Origin: Streptomyces mirabilis
Lineage (GTDB): Bacteria > Actinomycetota > Actinomycetes > Streptomycetales > Streptomycetaceae
Assembly: GCF_039503195.1 (NCBI RefSeq)
Contig: NZ_JBCJKP010000001.1
Coordinates: 4,526,001 to 4,590,000 of the forward strand
DNA length: 64,000 nucleotides
Reading direction: 5' to 3'
Below the pieces are notes generated by a model. The model was given only the letters and a program-made list of their open reading frames with translations. It did not search any database and had not been told where the DNA came from. Shown in pieces: positions 1-9,500 of this stretch. The first letter of the stretch is position 1. Each line of letters starts with the position of its first letter. The translations under genes and the position numbers were made by a program.

Positions 1-149
1 CGAGCGCGCCCAAGAAGACCTTCCTCGGCCTCAAGGTGGTCACCCACCTGACCGTCGAGGGCCAGGAGGGCGCCCTCAAGGTCGACTTCCCGGTCCAGAC
101 CCGCACCGACGGCCACCGCTTCGCGACGGCCCTGCCGGTGACGCGCTGA
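1..149 (+). CDS. C-terminal end of an unidentified protein (partial)
   Basis: The frame with codons starting at position 3 is open from the left edge of the window to a TGA at 147-149 and gives the last 48 residues of a protein ending in ALPVTR. Codon use is normal for this genome. The segment alternates hydrophobic and polar residues (LKVVTHLTVEG, ALKVDFPVQTRTDG), suggesting a beta-rich C-terminal domain. The visible part is too short to name a family. Most of the gene lies outside the window. Confidence 0.6.
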   Translation, partial: SAPKKTFLGLKVVTHLTVEGQEGALKVDFPVQTRTDGHRFATALPVTR

Positions 150-262
150 CGCGCCTCTCCCTCGTCGGTTCGCGACATAGACCTGCGGCATAGTCACTCG
201 AACGGCTGAACCGACCCCAAGCCGCCCCGCCGGAAAGCATCCGAGTCACTACCTTCCGTCAC

Positions 263-352
263 ATGGTCAGCTCAACGCTTGAGGCGATGCATCAGATCTT
301 CAGGGAGGACCCGGAGCTGTTCGCCCGAGCCCTCCCGAAAGCGGGCATGCGG
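263..352 (+). pseudogene. N-terminal fragment of an Rpn/YhgA-like protein
   Basis: An ATG at 263 opens a frame that reads MVSSTLEAMHQIFREDPEL followed by FARALPKAG. This closely resembles the first ~30 residues I recall for a common Streptomyces family related to Rpn/YhgA PD-(D/E)XK proteins. After about position 350 the frame continues to a TGA at 470-472 but loses all resemblance (Pro/Arg-rich read-through). The full family is roughly 200-300 residues, so only the first tenth survives. I infer a deletion remnant. The family assignment is from memory of the N-terminal motif only. Confidence 0.5.
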
Positions 353-464
353 CGCGTTGACGCATTGTCGCCGAGGGAACCGGTCGGGACCCTTTCCCCG
401 CGGCCCCTCCCCCACCCATGGATGCAGTCGGTCGTGTCAGTACCCGCCGTTAGTGTCACAACCC

Positions 465-950
465 ATGAGTGATCAACGGCATGAGGTGATCGTCCGCAGG
501 GCCGAACAAACCGACATCGACGGGCTTGTCGCCCGCAGCAGCGCGCTGTTCGCCGAGGACGACGGTGCCCGCGACCCGGGCGTCGACATCAACTGGCCAC
601 GCAAGCACGGACCGCAGCGCTTCTCGTCCGGCCTGACGGACCCGGGCCGGCTGCTCCTTGTCGCCGATGGCGACGACGGCGAAGTGGTCGGCTGTCTCGC
701 GGGCACGCTGGTGGAGCCCTCCGCGATGAAACCGGTGAAGGTCGCGACGCTGGTGAGCAGGTATGTGCGACCCGCATACCGGCGCGATCGGATCGGCGGA
801 CGCATGGTCGACGCATTCCGGGCCTGGGCAAAGGAATCGGGCGCCGGATCGGCACAGGTGACGGCCTGTGCGACCAACGCCGAGGCCATCCGTTTCTACG
901 AGCGCAACGGCTTCGCGTCCCAGTCGGTGACCCTGGAAGCGGCTCTGTAG
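465..950 (+). CDS. GNAT-family N-acetyltransferase
   Basis: A 161-residue protein with the GNAT fold. It should move an acetyl group from acetyl-CoA to an unknown amine in the cytoplasm. The acetyl-CoA loop region is visible at about residues 100-115 (VRPAYRRDRIGGRMVDAF), followed by the usual C-terminal NAEAIRFYERNGF, in which a Tyr sits in the position typical of the general acid. A longer frame opens at 279, but its first 62 residues are Arg/Pro-rich and carry the out-of-frame remains of the upstream fragment. I therefore place the start at ATG 465 (MSDQRHEVIV), which gives normal family length. The gene appears monocistronic and its substrate cannot be inferred. Confidence 0.85.
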   Translation: MSDQRHEVIVRRAEQTDIDGLVARSSALFAEDDGARDPGVDINWPRKHGPQRFSSGLTDPGRLLLVADGDDGEVVGCLAGTLVEPSAMKPVKVATLVSRYVRPAYRRDRIGGRMVDAFRAWAKESGAGSAQVTACATNAEAIRFYERNGFASQSVTLEAAL

Positions 951-1055
951 CCGGCGTCACAGAAACGCTCGAACACGGCACGCCACAAGGGAACACCGCG
1001 TCACAGCTCCGCTACACGGACCCACCACGCCTCCGTGAACGTCAGCATCTCCGGC

Positions 1056-1583
1056 ATGCACCGAACCTTCACAACCGCGTCCGTCGTCGCCCTCCTGCTC
1101 TCCCTGACCGCGTGCGGCGGCGGCAACGCCCCCTCGAACTCCACGACCGACGCCCACGAACCCGCCAGGCCCGGCACGCTCGCGGGCAAACCACTCACCG
1201 CCCGCGCCGCGTTCCAGAAGATGTCCACGACGGTGCCCACGGCGAACCTCACCGGCACCGTGACCGCCGAGAACGACCCGAACCACCTGCTCGGCCGCCC
1301 CCACGAATACACGTCGAAAGTCACGTTCTCGGACAGCTGGGTACCAGCCGTCCAGGTCACCGGCGCGGACCCCGGCGACGTCGAACGCGGCGGCGCCATC
1401 GAGGCGTTCGCCAACCCGGCGGACGCCAAGGCACGCGCGGCGTACATCCGCGGCGTGGCCAAGTCCCTCCCGGCCCTGGCCGAGTACGACTACGTCCACG
1501 GCTCGGTACTCGTACGCGTCTCCCACTACCTCACCCCGAAGCAGGCCGCACAGTACGAGTCGGCCGCGGCCACTCTCGACTGA
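1056..1583 (+). CDS. Small secreted lipoprotein, function unknown
   Basis: A 175-residue protein with a lipoprotein signal peptide. Two arginine-poor N-terminal residues lead into a hydrophobic core (TASVVALLLSLTAC), and the lipobox LTAC is followed by GGGN, so the mature protein would be anchored at the outer face of the membrane through the Cys near residue 20. The mature part has about 155 residues and contains no motif I recognise. It includes an FADAK-like segment (EAFANPADAKARAAYI) seen in several short Streptomyces lipoproteins. A GTG at 1035 would add seven residues. ATG 1056 gives a more typical signal peptide, although neither start has an obvious ribosome site. Confidence 0.75.
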   Translation: MHRTFTTASVVALLLSLTACGGGNAPSNSTTDAHEPARPGTLAGKPLTARAAFQKMSTTVPTANLTGTVTAENDPNHLLGRPHEYTSKVTFSDSWVPAVQVTGADPGDVERGGAIEAFANPADAKARAAYIRGVAKSLPALAEYDYVHGSVLVRVSHYLTPKQAAQYESAAATLD

Positions 1584-1727
1584 ACCCCGGCGGAACTCCC
1601 ACAACGCGGCGCCAAGGTGGTCGTCGGGGTTCAGAAGGCACTCCCCTCGCGGGGCCGTTCTCCTGGCCTCGCCCCAGGAACAGTGGAGCCAAGCGCGGCA
1701 GCCGGCGCCGCGTCGGTCCGGCGATGC

Positions 1728-2101
1728 TCACTGTTCGACCCATGTGTACCGAGCCCACACCGCTTCCCGGTCCTCGGCCTCCAAGAGGACCCGGACGCCC
1801 ATCGGCCGGGGCAGGAGACACCCCTTTGGCCAGGTGATCTCCCCGTCGCCGACGAGAATCACGGTCTCGTCGGAGTCGTCGAGATCTGCAAGTTGTAGAA
1901 CGTCCGGTCCCTGAGCCTCGTGACGGTGGAGAACTCCGGCTCCACGGTCACGATGACGCAGTCGTCCTCCGTATCGGCCAGAGTCAGGCCGATGGACGCA
2001 CTCTCCGGAATCGACCTGTACACCTCCGGGAGGGCTGACAGATCGATCTCCGAGTGCTGGTACGAGGGGTTCCACACCTCGACGGTCACGACATCGGCCA
2101 T
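1728..2101 (-). pseudogene. Frameshifted small cytoplasmic protein downstream of the orphan toxin tip (possible immunity gene)
   Basis: From ATG 2101 the frame reads MADVVTVEVWNPSYQHSEID and continues to RDRTFYNL. It then shifts, because the frame one base over continues LADLDDSDETVILVGDGEIT and ends YTWVEQ at 1728. Adding one G in the TTGCA around position 1893 would restore a single protein of about 124 residues. The composition is acidic and soluble, with no signal peptide. A GAAGG ribosome site lies just before the ATG. Its place behind the displaced Rhs toxin tip suggests an immunity protein, but I do not recognise the family. A sequencing error at this base is the alternative to true decay. 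Confidence 0.5.
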
Positions 2102-2139
2102 TCAGTCGCCTTCCAGAAGCCGCGCGGACGTCAACCAGC

Positions 2140-2265
2140 TCACACGAGATCGTTCCGCAGCCGGTCCAGGGACGTCCACAAGGCCTCGCCGCCGACGGCC
2201 CAGCCCACGTCACCGACCTCGTGACGGAACCAGCGAGCGAGCCGAGGGACAAGCGAGTGTCTCGA
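2140..2265 (-). pseudogene. C-terminal remnant of an unidentified protein
   Basis: The last 41 codons before the TGA at 2140-2142 encode a plausible folded tail, SRHSLVPRLARWFRHEVGDV followed by GWAVGGEALWTSLDRLRNDLV, with good codon bias. The frame upstream of 2265 (MLMDEVVLLDSFTC) looks non-coding. The segment lies between the orphan toxin tip and the frameshifted gene that starts at 2101, 38 bases downstream. It may be the end of the toxin tip or of its cognate immunity gene after an internal deletion. No family is recognised. Confidence 0.3.
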
Positions 2266-2270
2266 GGATC

Positions 2271-2578
2271 TCAGCGGGCGCAGTCCTGATATCGATGGCT
2301 GGGAGGGAAGAATCCGACTGGAACACGTGAATGAATCGAGCAAAACCACCTCGTCCATAAGCACTCACGAGGCCCTAGTAGTCCCTCGGAAGCTGGAACC
2401 CGATTCCCCTCTCCACCGGTCAGAAAAGCGTAGTCGGGCTGGTACTGCTCGTTGAACTGCTGGCTGCGCTCGGCCACCGAGTCCGGGTGGTATGGATCGC
2501 CCTCCAGCGCCGGGCCACCTGGTCCGCAGTTGTGCACCAGTACCGGGGTGTCACCAGCCTCCACATAATACGTGTGGA
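2271..2578 (-). pseudogene. Orphan Rhs/polymorphic-toxin C-terminal tip
   Basis: On the minus strand the segment opens with HTYYVEAGDTPVLVHNC, the same HINT C-terminal boundary that precedes the toxin tip of the large Rhs gene at 3550. A different tip follows: GPGGPALEGDPYHPDSVAER and SQQFNEQYQPDYAFLTGGEG. No start codon or Rhs body precedes it, so it is not expressed alone. This is the arrangement of displaced 'orphan' CT cassettes known from rhs and cdiA loci. The tip family is not recognised. After about residue 55 the frame becomes incoherent (GPRECLWTRWFCS), so this copy is probably truncated or decayed. Confidence 0.65.
2527..2578. repeat. Toxin-tip anchor repeat, copy 1 (orphan tip)
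   Basis: A 52-base segment nearly identical to 3935-3986 (about four mismatches). It encodes the HINT end VEAGDTPVLVHNC. It is the junction between shared toxin body and variable tip, and so the likely site of homologous recombination that swaps tips. Confidence 0.8.
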
Positions 2579-2718
2579 AGGCGGGCCTTTCCTGCCTGGG
2601 ATTTCGCAGATGAGGGACGAATCAACGGTGCGTCGGCGTCCGCCGATGTGTGCTGGAGTGCGTCCCGGTTGCCGTCACCGTTGCCGTCAACGACCTTGTT
2701 CGTTCTGCGGGTTGCCGA

Positions 2719-2804
2719 CCGGCCTGCCGGCATACGACAGGCCGGAGCGGGTGGGTCCCTCCTCGGCTGGTACGCCTCCGGTGTCCGGCCGAGGAGGGAC
2801 CCAC
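2719..2804. repeat. Two consecutive strong hairpins between toxin cassettes
   Basis: The 415 bases from 2577 to 2991 hold no gene I can support. They contain two perfect inverted repeats: an 8-base arm at 2719-2726 pairing with 2738-2745 (loop 11), and a 17-base arm at 2751-2767 (GTGGGTCCCTCCTCGGC) pairing with 2788-2804 (loop 20). Neither is followed by a T-run on either strand. They may act as transcription ends for the immunity gene that stops at 2992, or they may be the remnant of a small mobile element at the cassette boundary. Confidence 0.6.
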
Positions 2805-2991
2805 CCCGCAACCCACCAGCGTTGCCGTCAAGCGCCTGGGTTACTACCGTGGCCAACTGCCCATCAGAGCGGAATTACCGGAACTCTGGCACCCGCCACT
2901 CGACGCAGGATCACCTGTAAGGCGCTCCGCAAGATACAGTTTCATGGTCGAGTACGACTTCAAGATAGTCCTGGTCGCGAATCGGTCATGG

Positions 2992-3498
2992 TCACTCTTC
3001 GGAATAATCGCCAATAGCAACATCCCCAAGAAGGCCACACCAGAACCCGGGATCATCTCTGAGTGCCGTAGCGTCAATCCCGATCAGAGCTCTCCCCAAT
3101 TCATCCGCCAGGGCCTCCCTCTCAGCGAGATCGAGACCCTCACCCCCGTACGGAAAGCGAGCCATAAACTCTTCGAGGCATCTCTGAAACATGACCGGGG
3201 AATCGTTTACGTGCCAGATGCTCGAATCCGACGTACTGAGAGATACAATCTCACCCGATTCAATATCGACGCAGAATTCTTCATAGTCTCCACCTTCCCC
3301 GATCTTGAGAAGATTCCGCTTGATGCCATCACTCTCGACAATTCGAGTTTCCGGTTCCGCAGAGGCAAAGAGGAGATGGTCTACGGGCAGGCCGACGTCC
3401 TGGAGAAACTCTCGCGCGTGTACGTCACGCACGGACGAGACGCTTGGCGGAGCATACAGGTGGTAAGCCGACACTTTGAACTCCTTCCCATCCTTCAC
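2992..3498 (-). CDS. SUKH-family (SUKH-4-like) immunity protein for the Rhs deaminase tip
   Basis: A 168-residue soluble protein with no signal peptide. The features LLFASAEPETRIVESDGIKR, IGEGGDYEEFCVDIESGEIV and SDSSIWHVNDSPVMFQRCLE are typical of SUKH-4 immunity proteins, which bind and neutralise the toxin domain encoded just upstream. The start is taken at GTG 3498, 51 bases after the toxin stop codon at 3550, and a hairpin lies in the gap. The G+C content and third-position bias are clearly lower than in the core genes around it (many A/T-ending codons), as is common for exchangeable toxin/immunity cassettes. That it protects against the deaminase tip is inferred from position and from the known pairing of these families. 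Confidence 0.75.
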   Translation of the reverse strand: MKDGKEFKVSAYHLYAPPSVSSVRDVHAREFLQDVGLPVDHLLFASAEPETRIVESDGIKRNLLKIGEGGDYEEFCVDIESGEIVSLSTSDSSIWHVNDSPVMFQRCLEEFMARFPYGGEGLDLAEREALADELGRALIGIDATALRDDPGFWCGLLGDVAIGDYSEE

Positions 3499-3503
3499 GA
3501 GAA

Positions 3504-3533
3504 GGTGGCCGCTGCAAATCGTCAGCGGCCACC
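3504..3533 (-). promoter_or_regulatory. Hairpin between toxin stop and immunity start
   Basis: An 11-base arm (GGTGGCCGCTG) at 3504-3514 pairs perfectly with 3523-3533 around an 8-base loop. It sits between the toxin stop (3550) and the immunity start (3498) with no T-run. It could attenuate read-through or stabilise the 5' end of a processed immunity transcript. Confidence 0.55.
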
Positions 3534-3549
3534 CTCTCCCTTAGGAAAA

Positions 3550-6500
3550 TTACCATTTCCCCGCTAGTGCATCAGCAAACATCCCACGCACCGCCGCCAG
3601 TTGGGACTTGCGAGACGCCGCACCTTCAGCGGATGTCGTCCAATTCCAAGACCATGAAGTCGGAATAGACCCGACAGCTGCAGCGCAATTTTCTCGACCA
3701 CGACAAGGTTGAAGCTCCGAATAGATCTCCGAAATATTTTCTTTTCCGAGGTCCCGCAGCAACTTCGCTTCAGCATGGTTTCCGCGCCCTGCAGAGGAAT
3801 ATCGAACTGCGATCCGTTCAACCCCTTCGGCGTCCTTATATCGTGCTGCCGCGAAGTTATTCGCGGTTTTTCCCAATCTCAGCCTCTCCTGGGCAGTCGC
3901 AGCACTGAGATCCGTACTGCCATATTCAACTTGACAGTTGTGTACGAGGACCGGCGTGTCACCAGCCTCCACATAATACGTGTGGAGGGTGCCAATGGTG
4001 AGGTCGTACGTGGTGGTGTTCGCGTGGTACAGACGGACACCGGTGACCTTGGTGGTGCCGGTCGGGGTCTGGAGGACATCCCCCGTGTGGAGATCCTTGG
4101 CGTCGACGAACGCCGACTGGGTCTCGTCGTAGAACGGGTGGTGGAACGTGGTCGTCAGACGCGCGTTCTGCGCAGTCTCCGTACCGACAACGGCCTTGGT
4201 GTCCTGAGTGGAAACCGTGCTGACCGCCGCCACCGGAGCCGCCGCCGGCTCCTGGCCGTGTCCGTGTCCGTGACTCGCCGCCAGCGCACCGAGCACCGCC
4301 GCCGAAGCCGCCAGCCCGAACGCGGCCTTGTGCGCCACCTTCCGGCCCAGGGACTTCGCCCCGCCCTTCGCTGTCTGCTTCGTCGCCGACTTGGCAGCCT
4401 TCTTGACGGTGAGGTCGACGAAGTCGTGGTCCGTGTGCGTGACGATCACCGCGGTGACCTTGTGCGCCTCAGTACCCGCAACCCCCGGCACCGAATTGGC
4501 GATCGTGTCGCCCACCCGCACCTGGTCGATCGCCTTCGCCTGGCCATCGGCCATCAGCACCCTGGTCGAACCCGTGAAACTGTGCGTCGGCGCCTTCGCC
4601 CCCGGGATCTTGCAACTCCCGCCCGACTCCGACTGACTGTTGGTCCCCGCCCCCTCCGACTCCGCCGCCGAAGCCGCCTCGTCCGTGGCATCGGCCGCCG
4701 CCGAATCCCCGGCCTCGGTCGCCCCCTTGCCGAAGAGCCCGCCCACGACCTTCATGGCCTTGGGCGCCACCTTCGCCAGGATCTTGCCGCCGAGGCTGCC
4801 GAGCGCGCCGCCGAGCGCTCCGGAGACCGCGCCCTCGAGTGCGGACTCGCCGAACGCTCCCGCGCTGCAGTCGCCGCCACCGTTCTCGGCGCACTTGAAG
4901 CCCTGTTCGACCAGGGAGCCCGCCGCGCCCGCGGCAGCGGCACAGCCGATCGTGCCCAGGCCGGCCGTGAACGCCTCGCAGCCCGCGAACACCGCCGTGG
5001 ACACCACGAAGGAGGTGATCGCCGCCGCGTGGTGCTTGACGTACGTCGCCGTCGCCTTCGCCGCCTTGACCGTCGCGTGGTACGCGGTCCGGGCGACATG
5101 GGCGACCGCCTTCGCGGCCCTCTTCACATGGCTCGCGATCTTGTGCGCCGCGTTGTTCACCGCGTGGACCACGCGATGCACCACACGTGAGGCCTTGTGA
5201 TACGCCGTATGCACCGCATGGACGGCCGCGTGATAGACGCGTCTGACATGTCGCGCCGCGTAGTGGTACACGCGCCGCACCACCCGCACCGTCGCGTGGT
5301 ACACGTCCCGCACATGGTGGACGATCTTGTGCGCAGCGTGCTTCACCGCGTGGACGACCTTGCGGGCCAGGTGCTTGGCCGCGTGGTAGACCTTGTGCGC
5401 CACGTGCGAGACCGCGTGCTTGACCTTGTGCGCGACCTTCTTCGCACCGCACACCACGTCGTACCAGGAGCAGTTGCCCGACTCGTCCGTGCCCGCCATC
5501 GGGTTGTCGTCGACGTAGGCGAACGGGTTCGCCGCCACCGAGTTCGGCACCGCGTTCAGCGAGATGCTGTCCTTGTTCAGGAACTGACCTGTGTCCGGGC
5601 TGTACCAGCGCGAGGCCGTGCCGACATCGCCGGTTCCTGGTTCCGTCCAGCCGGACTGGAAGCCCAGATGGCCCGTCACCGTGTTCGTCGGCGAGACCAC
5701 CTTGCCCAACGGGTCGTACGACGCCGAACCCGTCAGCGAGGTGGCGCCCGACGTGAACGTGCCCACCACGTCGCTGTGCAGGTCCGTCAGGGCCAGCACC
5801 CCGCTGCCGCCCGAAGGCGTGACGCCGATCACGCCGCCCGCCGGGTCGTACGTGTACGTGTTGTCGCCGTCCGACGCGATCGTGTTGTCCGCGCCCGAGT
5901 AGGCGAACGTGCGCGTGGACTGCGCCGTCGTGTCCGTGTCGGTGATGTTCCGGCCCAGGGCGTCCAGCGTGTAGGACTGCGTGCCGGCCGCGATCTGGCC
6001 GCCGAACGCGTCCGTCTTGTACGCCACCGAACCCGACGTCTGCGACTCCTGCGTCATCGTGCCGCGCGCGGAGTAGTCGTAGGTGTGCGTGCCGTCCGAG
6101 GTCAGCTCGTCACGGGCGTCGTAGGTGTAGACGTCCGAGCCGTTGCGGACGCGGTTGCCCGAGGCGTCGTACGCGTAACTCTTGGTCGTCGAACCGTTGT
6201 TCCACGACGTCAGGCGGTCCGACCAGTCGTACGTGTACGTGTTCGACGAGGCGCCCGAGACTCCCGTCGTCGCCTTCGACGTCAGGTTGCCGTTGTTGTC
6301 GTAGCCGTACGAGAGGCTCGCCAGCGTGGACGCGCCCTGGACCAGTACGTCGCTCGTCAGCTCGTGGGAGCTGTTGTAGCCGAACGTGCGGGTCTGGCCC
6401 GTCGAGCCGTACTTGACCGACTTGACTTCGTTCAACTGACCATATGTGTAGGTGAGTTGGGTGCCCGTCGCCGCGTCGTTCAGGGACGACAGACGGCCGG

Positions 6501-9500
6501 CCGTGTCGTAGCCGTAGGACGTGGTGCCCGCCGCGTCCGTCCGCGTCAGCATCGACGCGTCGTTGTTGTACGTGAAGCTGGAGGAGCCTGCCGAGCCCGA
6601 GGCCGTGAGGACGTCACCCCTGTCGTCGTACGTGAACGCGTCGTGCGTGGCGGCCTGGTGGTCCGCCGCGCCCGCGATGCCCGCCTCGTCCGTGTCCGCC
6701 GACAGGACCCGGCCGTCCGCGTCGTAGTTGAAGCTGCGCTTCGCCGTCGCCGCGTCGGCTCCCGCGCCGGACATCGTCTTCAGCCGGCCGTTGACGTCGT
6801 ACGTCATCGACGTCGTGACGCCGCCCGGAAGAGTGGCCGTCGTCGGCTGACCGTCCGCGTCGTAGGCGAAGGTCGTCGTCGAGTCGGCGGCCGAGGTGTA
6901 CGTGGCGGTCGTCGGCTCGATCACCTTCTCCTGCTGACCCCACGGCGTGTACGTGTAGCGCCAGGAGTTGCCGCGGCCGTCGGTGAAGCGCGTGCGGTTG
7001 CCCGCCGCGTCGTAGCCGAAGGTCGTGGTGATCGACGTCGAGGCGTCCACCGACTCGACCTGCTGCGTGATCGCGCCCGACGCGTCGTACGTCCAGCGGG
7101 TGGTGTGCTGGTTGGCGTCGGTCGACGCGGTCAGGTCGCCCACGCCGTCGTACTGCTGCGAAGTCGACGACAGCACGGCGCCGTTCGCGTCGTACTCACG
7201 TGTCGCCGTCGGGTCGTCCGAGGCGTTGTAGTCCGTCTCGGTCCAGGTGCCGTCCGCCAGCGTCGTCTTCGTCGTGTTGCCCTCGAAGTCGTAGCCGTAG
7301 CGGGTCGTGTTGCCCGCGCCGTCCGTCACCGAGGTGATGTCACCGGCCCGGTTGTAGGCGTAGGTGTTCGTGACACCGCCCGGCGAGGTCGTCGACGCGG
7401 TGTGGGCGCCGTACGGGTTGCCGGTCGTGACCGCGTACGAGTTCGTCGTCGTCAGCGTCCTCGTCGACGGATAGCGCTCCATCGTCGTCGAGGTCAGCCG
7501 GCGGCCCATGAAGTCGTACGTCGCCTGGGTCTGCGCGCCCGCTGCGTCCGTCGCCGACAGCTGTTCGCCGTTGGTGTCGTACAGCGCGTGCGTCTTGGTG
7601 CCGTCGGGCGCCGTGATCTGGGCGAGGTTGCCCATCTGGTCGTACAGGTACGAGGTGGTCGTGCCGCTCGGGCTGATCTCGTCGGTCTGGTTGCCCTCGC
7701 TGTCGTACTTCCAGACCGTGGTGCCCGCGTTGGGCGTCGAGGCGCCCGCGGGGGTGTACGAGGGGAGCGCCTCGGAGACCTTGTTGCCGTTGGCGTCGTA
7801 CGCCGTGGTCGTCACCAGGCCGTTCGGGTCCTCCTCCTCGACGCCCTCGCCGAAGGTGTTGAAGCCGCTGGTGGTGACGGGGTGGACGGTCGCCGCCGTG
7901 GTGCCGTCCGGCTCGGACTGGACGGCGGGCGCGGTGGAGACCGCGAGGTTGCCGGCCTCGTCGTAGGCGTACGTCGTGGTGTTCTGCTCGGCGTCCGTCG
8001 TGGACGTCGGCAGGCCCCGCTTGTCGTAGGTGTACTTGGTGGTCTGCTCGGTGGAGGAGCCGACCGTGCCGCCCGTGCGGCCCTTGCCGTAGAGGGAGGT
8101 GACGTCGGTCGCGGACAGGGCCCGCTGGTAGACCTGCACGTCGCCGACCGAACCGGCGACGACGTCGCTCGTCGTGCCGTCCGCCTTCTCGGTGCCGCCG
8201 ATGGAGAGCGGTCCGGTGCCGGTCCAGGGCGCGGTGTCGGTGCCCGAGCCCGCCTGGGCGCCGTTGACGTACAGCTTCATGGAGCCGGTCGTCGAGTCGA
8301 AGACGCCGACCAGGTGTGTCCAGGTGTTCAGCGTGGGTGCCGCGGTGGCGGTGGCGTCGTAGAACGCGGTCGGAGAGGCCACGTCGGCGTTGGCCGCGTG
8401 GAAGCGGTACGCGTTGTCCGCCTTCGAGTACTGCAGGTAGAAGGAGGCCCGGTTGGTGCCGCCCTGCGCGACGAAGGTGCGGTAGGTGGAGGTGTCGCTG
8501 AGGTTGACCCAGGCGGAGACCGTGTAGGAGGCGGTGGTGTCCAGGACCGGGCCGGTGGTGTCGATGACGTTGCCGGTGCCGGTGGTGGTGCCCGCGAACT
8601 TCGCCGCGCTGTCCGACCAGGTCACGCCCGATCCGGCGGTGGCGGTGTTGCCGGTGCCGGAGGAGTCGGTGATGTTGGTGCCGGAGTCCTGGTTGAGCTT
8701 CCACCAGCCGGCCGGGTGCCCGGAGGCGTCCCCGTACAGCGTCTCGCTGAGCACGTTGCCCATGGCGTCGTACGTGCTGGTGGTGGTGCGGTCGTAGCCC
8801 GTGGCGTCGTGGTCGTTCTGGCTCGCGACCTGGTCGTCCGGGGTGTACGAGACCGTGGAGACGCGGTCCACGCCGGTCGGGTCGACCGTGGTGGAGGTGG
8901 TGCGGGAGGCCGCGTCGACCTTGTAGTTGGTGACGGTCTCGCCGTTGTCGGAGGTCGAGGTGAGCAGGTTCCCGGCGGCGTCGTAGGTGTCCGACTCCAG
9001 GACGTAGCTCTTCGTGCCGTCGGAGCTGGTCCGCTTCACCGAGGCGGTCAGACCGTCGTCCAGGTAGGTGTACGAGGTGGTGTTGCCCATCGCGTCGGTC
9101 ACCGACTGGAGGCGGCCCGCCGGGTCGTAGGCGCGCGAGGACTCCGTGAGCACGGTCGCGGTCCCCGGGTTGACCGGGTCACCGGTGTACATCAGGGCCT
9201 GCGTGAGCAGGTTGCCGTTGTCGTCGTAGGTGTAGCGGGTCTCGTTGCCCGCCGAGGTGACTTCCTTGGTCTTGTTGCCCTGGTTGTCGTAGGTGTACGT
9301 GGTCGTGTTGCCGTTGCTCGCACCCGCGACCGCGTTGGCGTCCGACTCGGTCAGCAGGTGGTCGTAGCCGTCGTAGGTCTGCGTCTCGGTGCGCGCCGTG
9401 TCGCCGCCGCTCGCGTCCGCGACGGTCTGCGAGGTGACGTTGCCGTCCTCGTCGTAGACGGTCGAGGAGACGGCGGCGTGGGTGGCGCCGGTGACGCGGT

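Noticed and set aside
2650..3567. A plus-strand 305-codon frame across the toxin cassette gap
   Set aside because: It is opposite the immunity gene and the hairpin region, with no recognizable domain or ribosome site.
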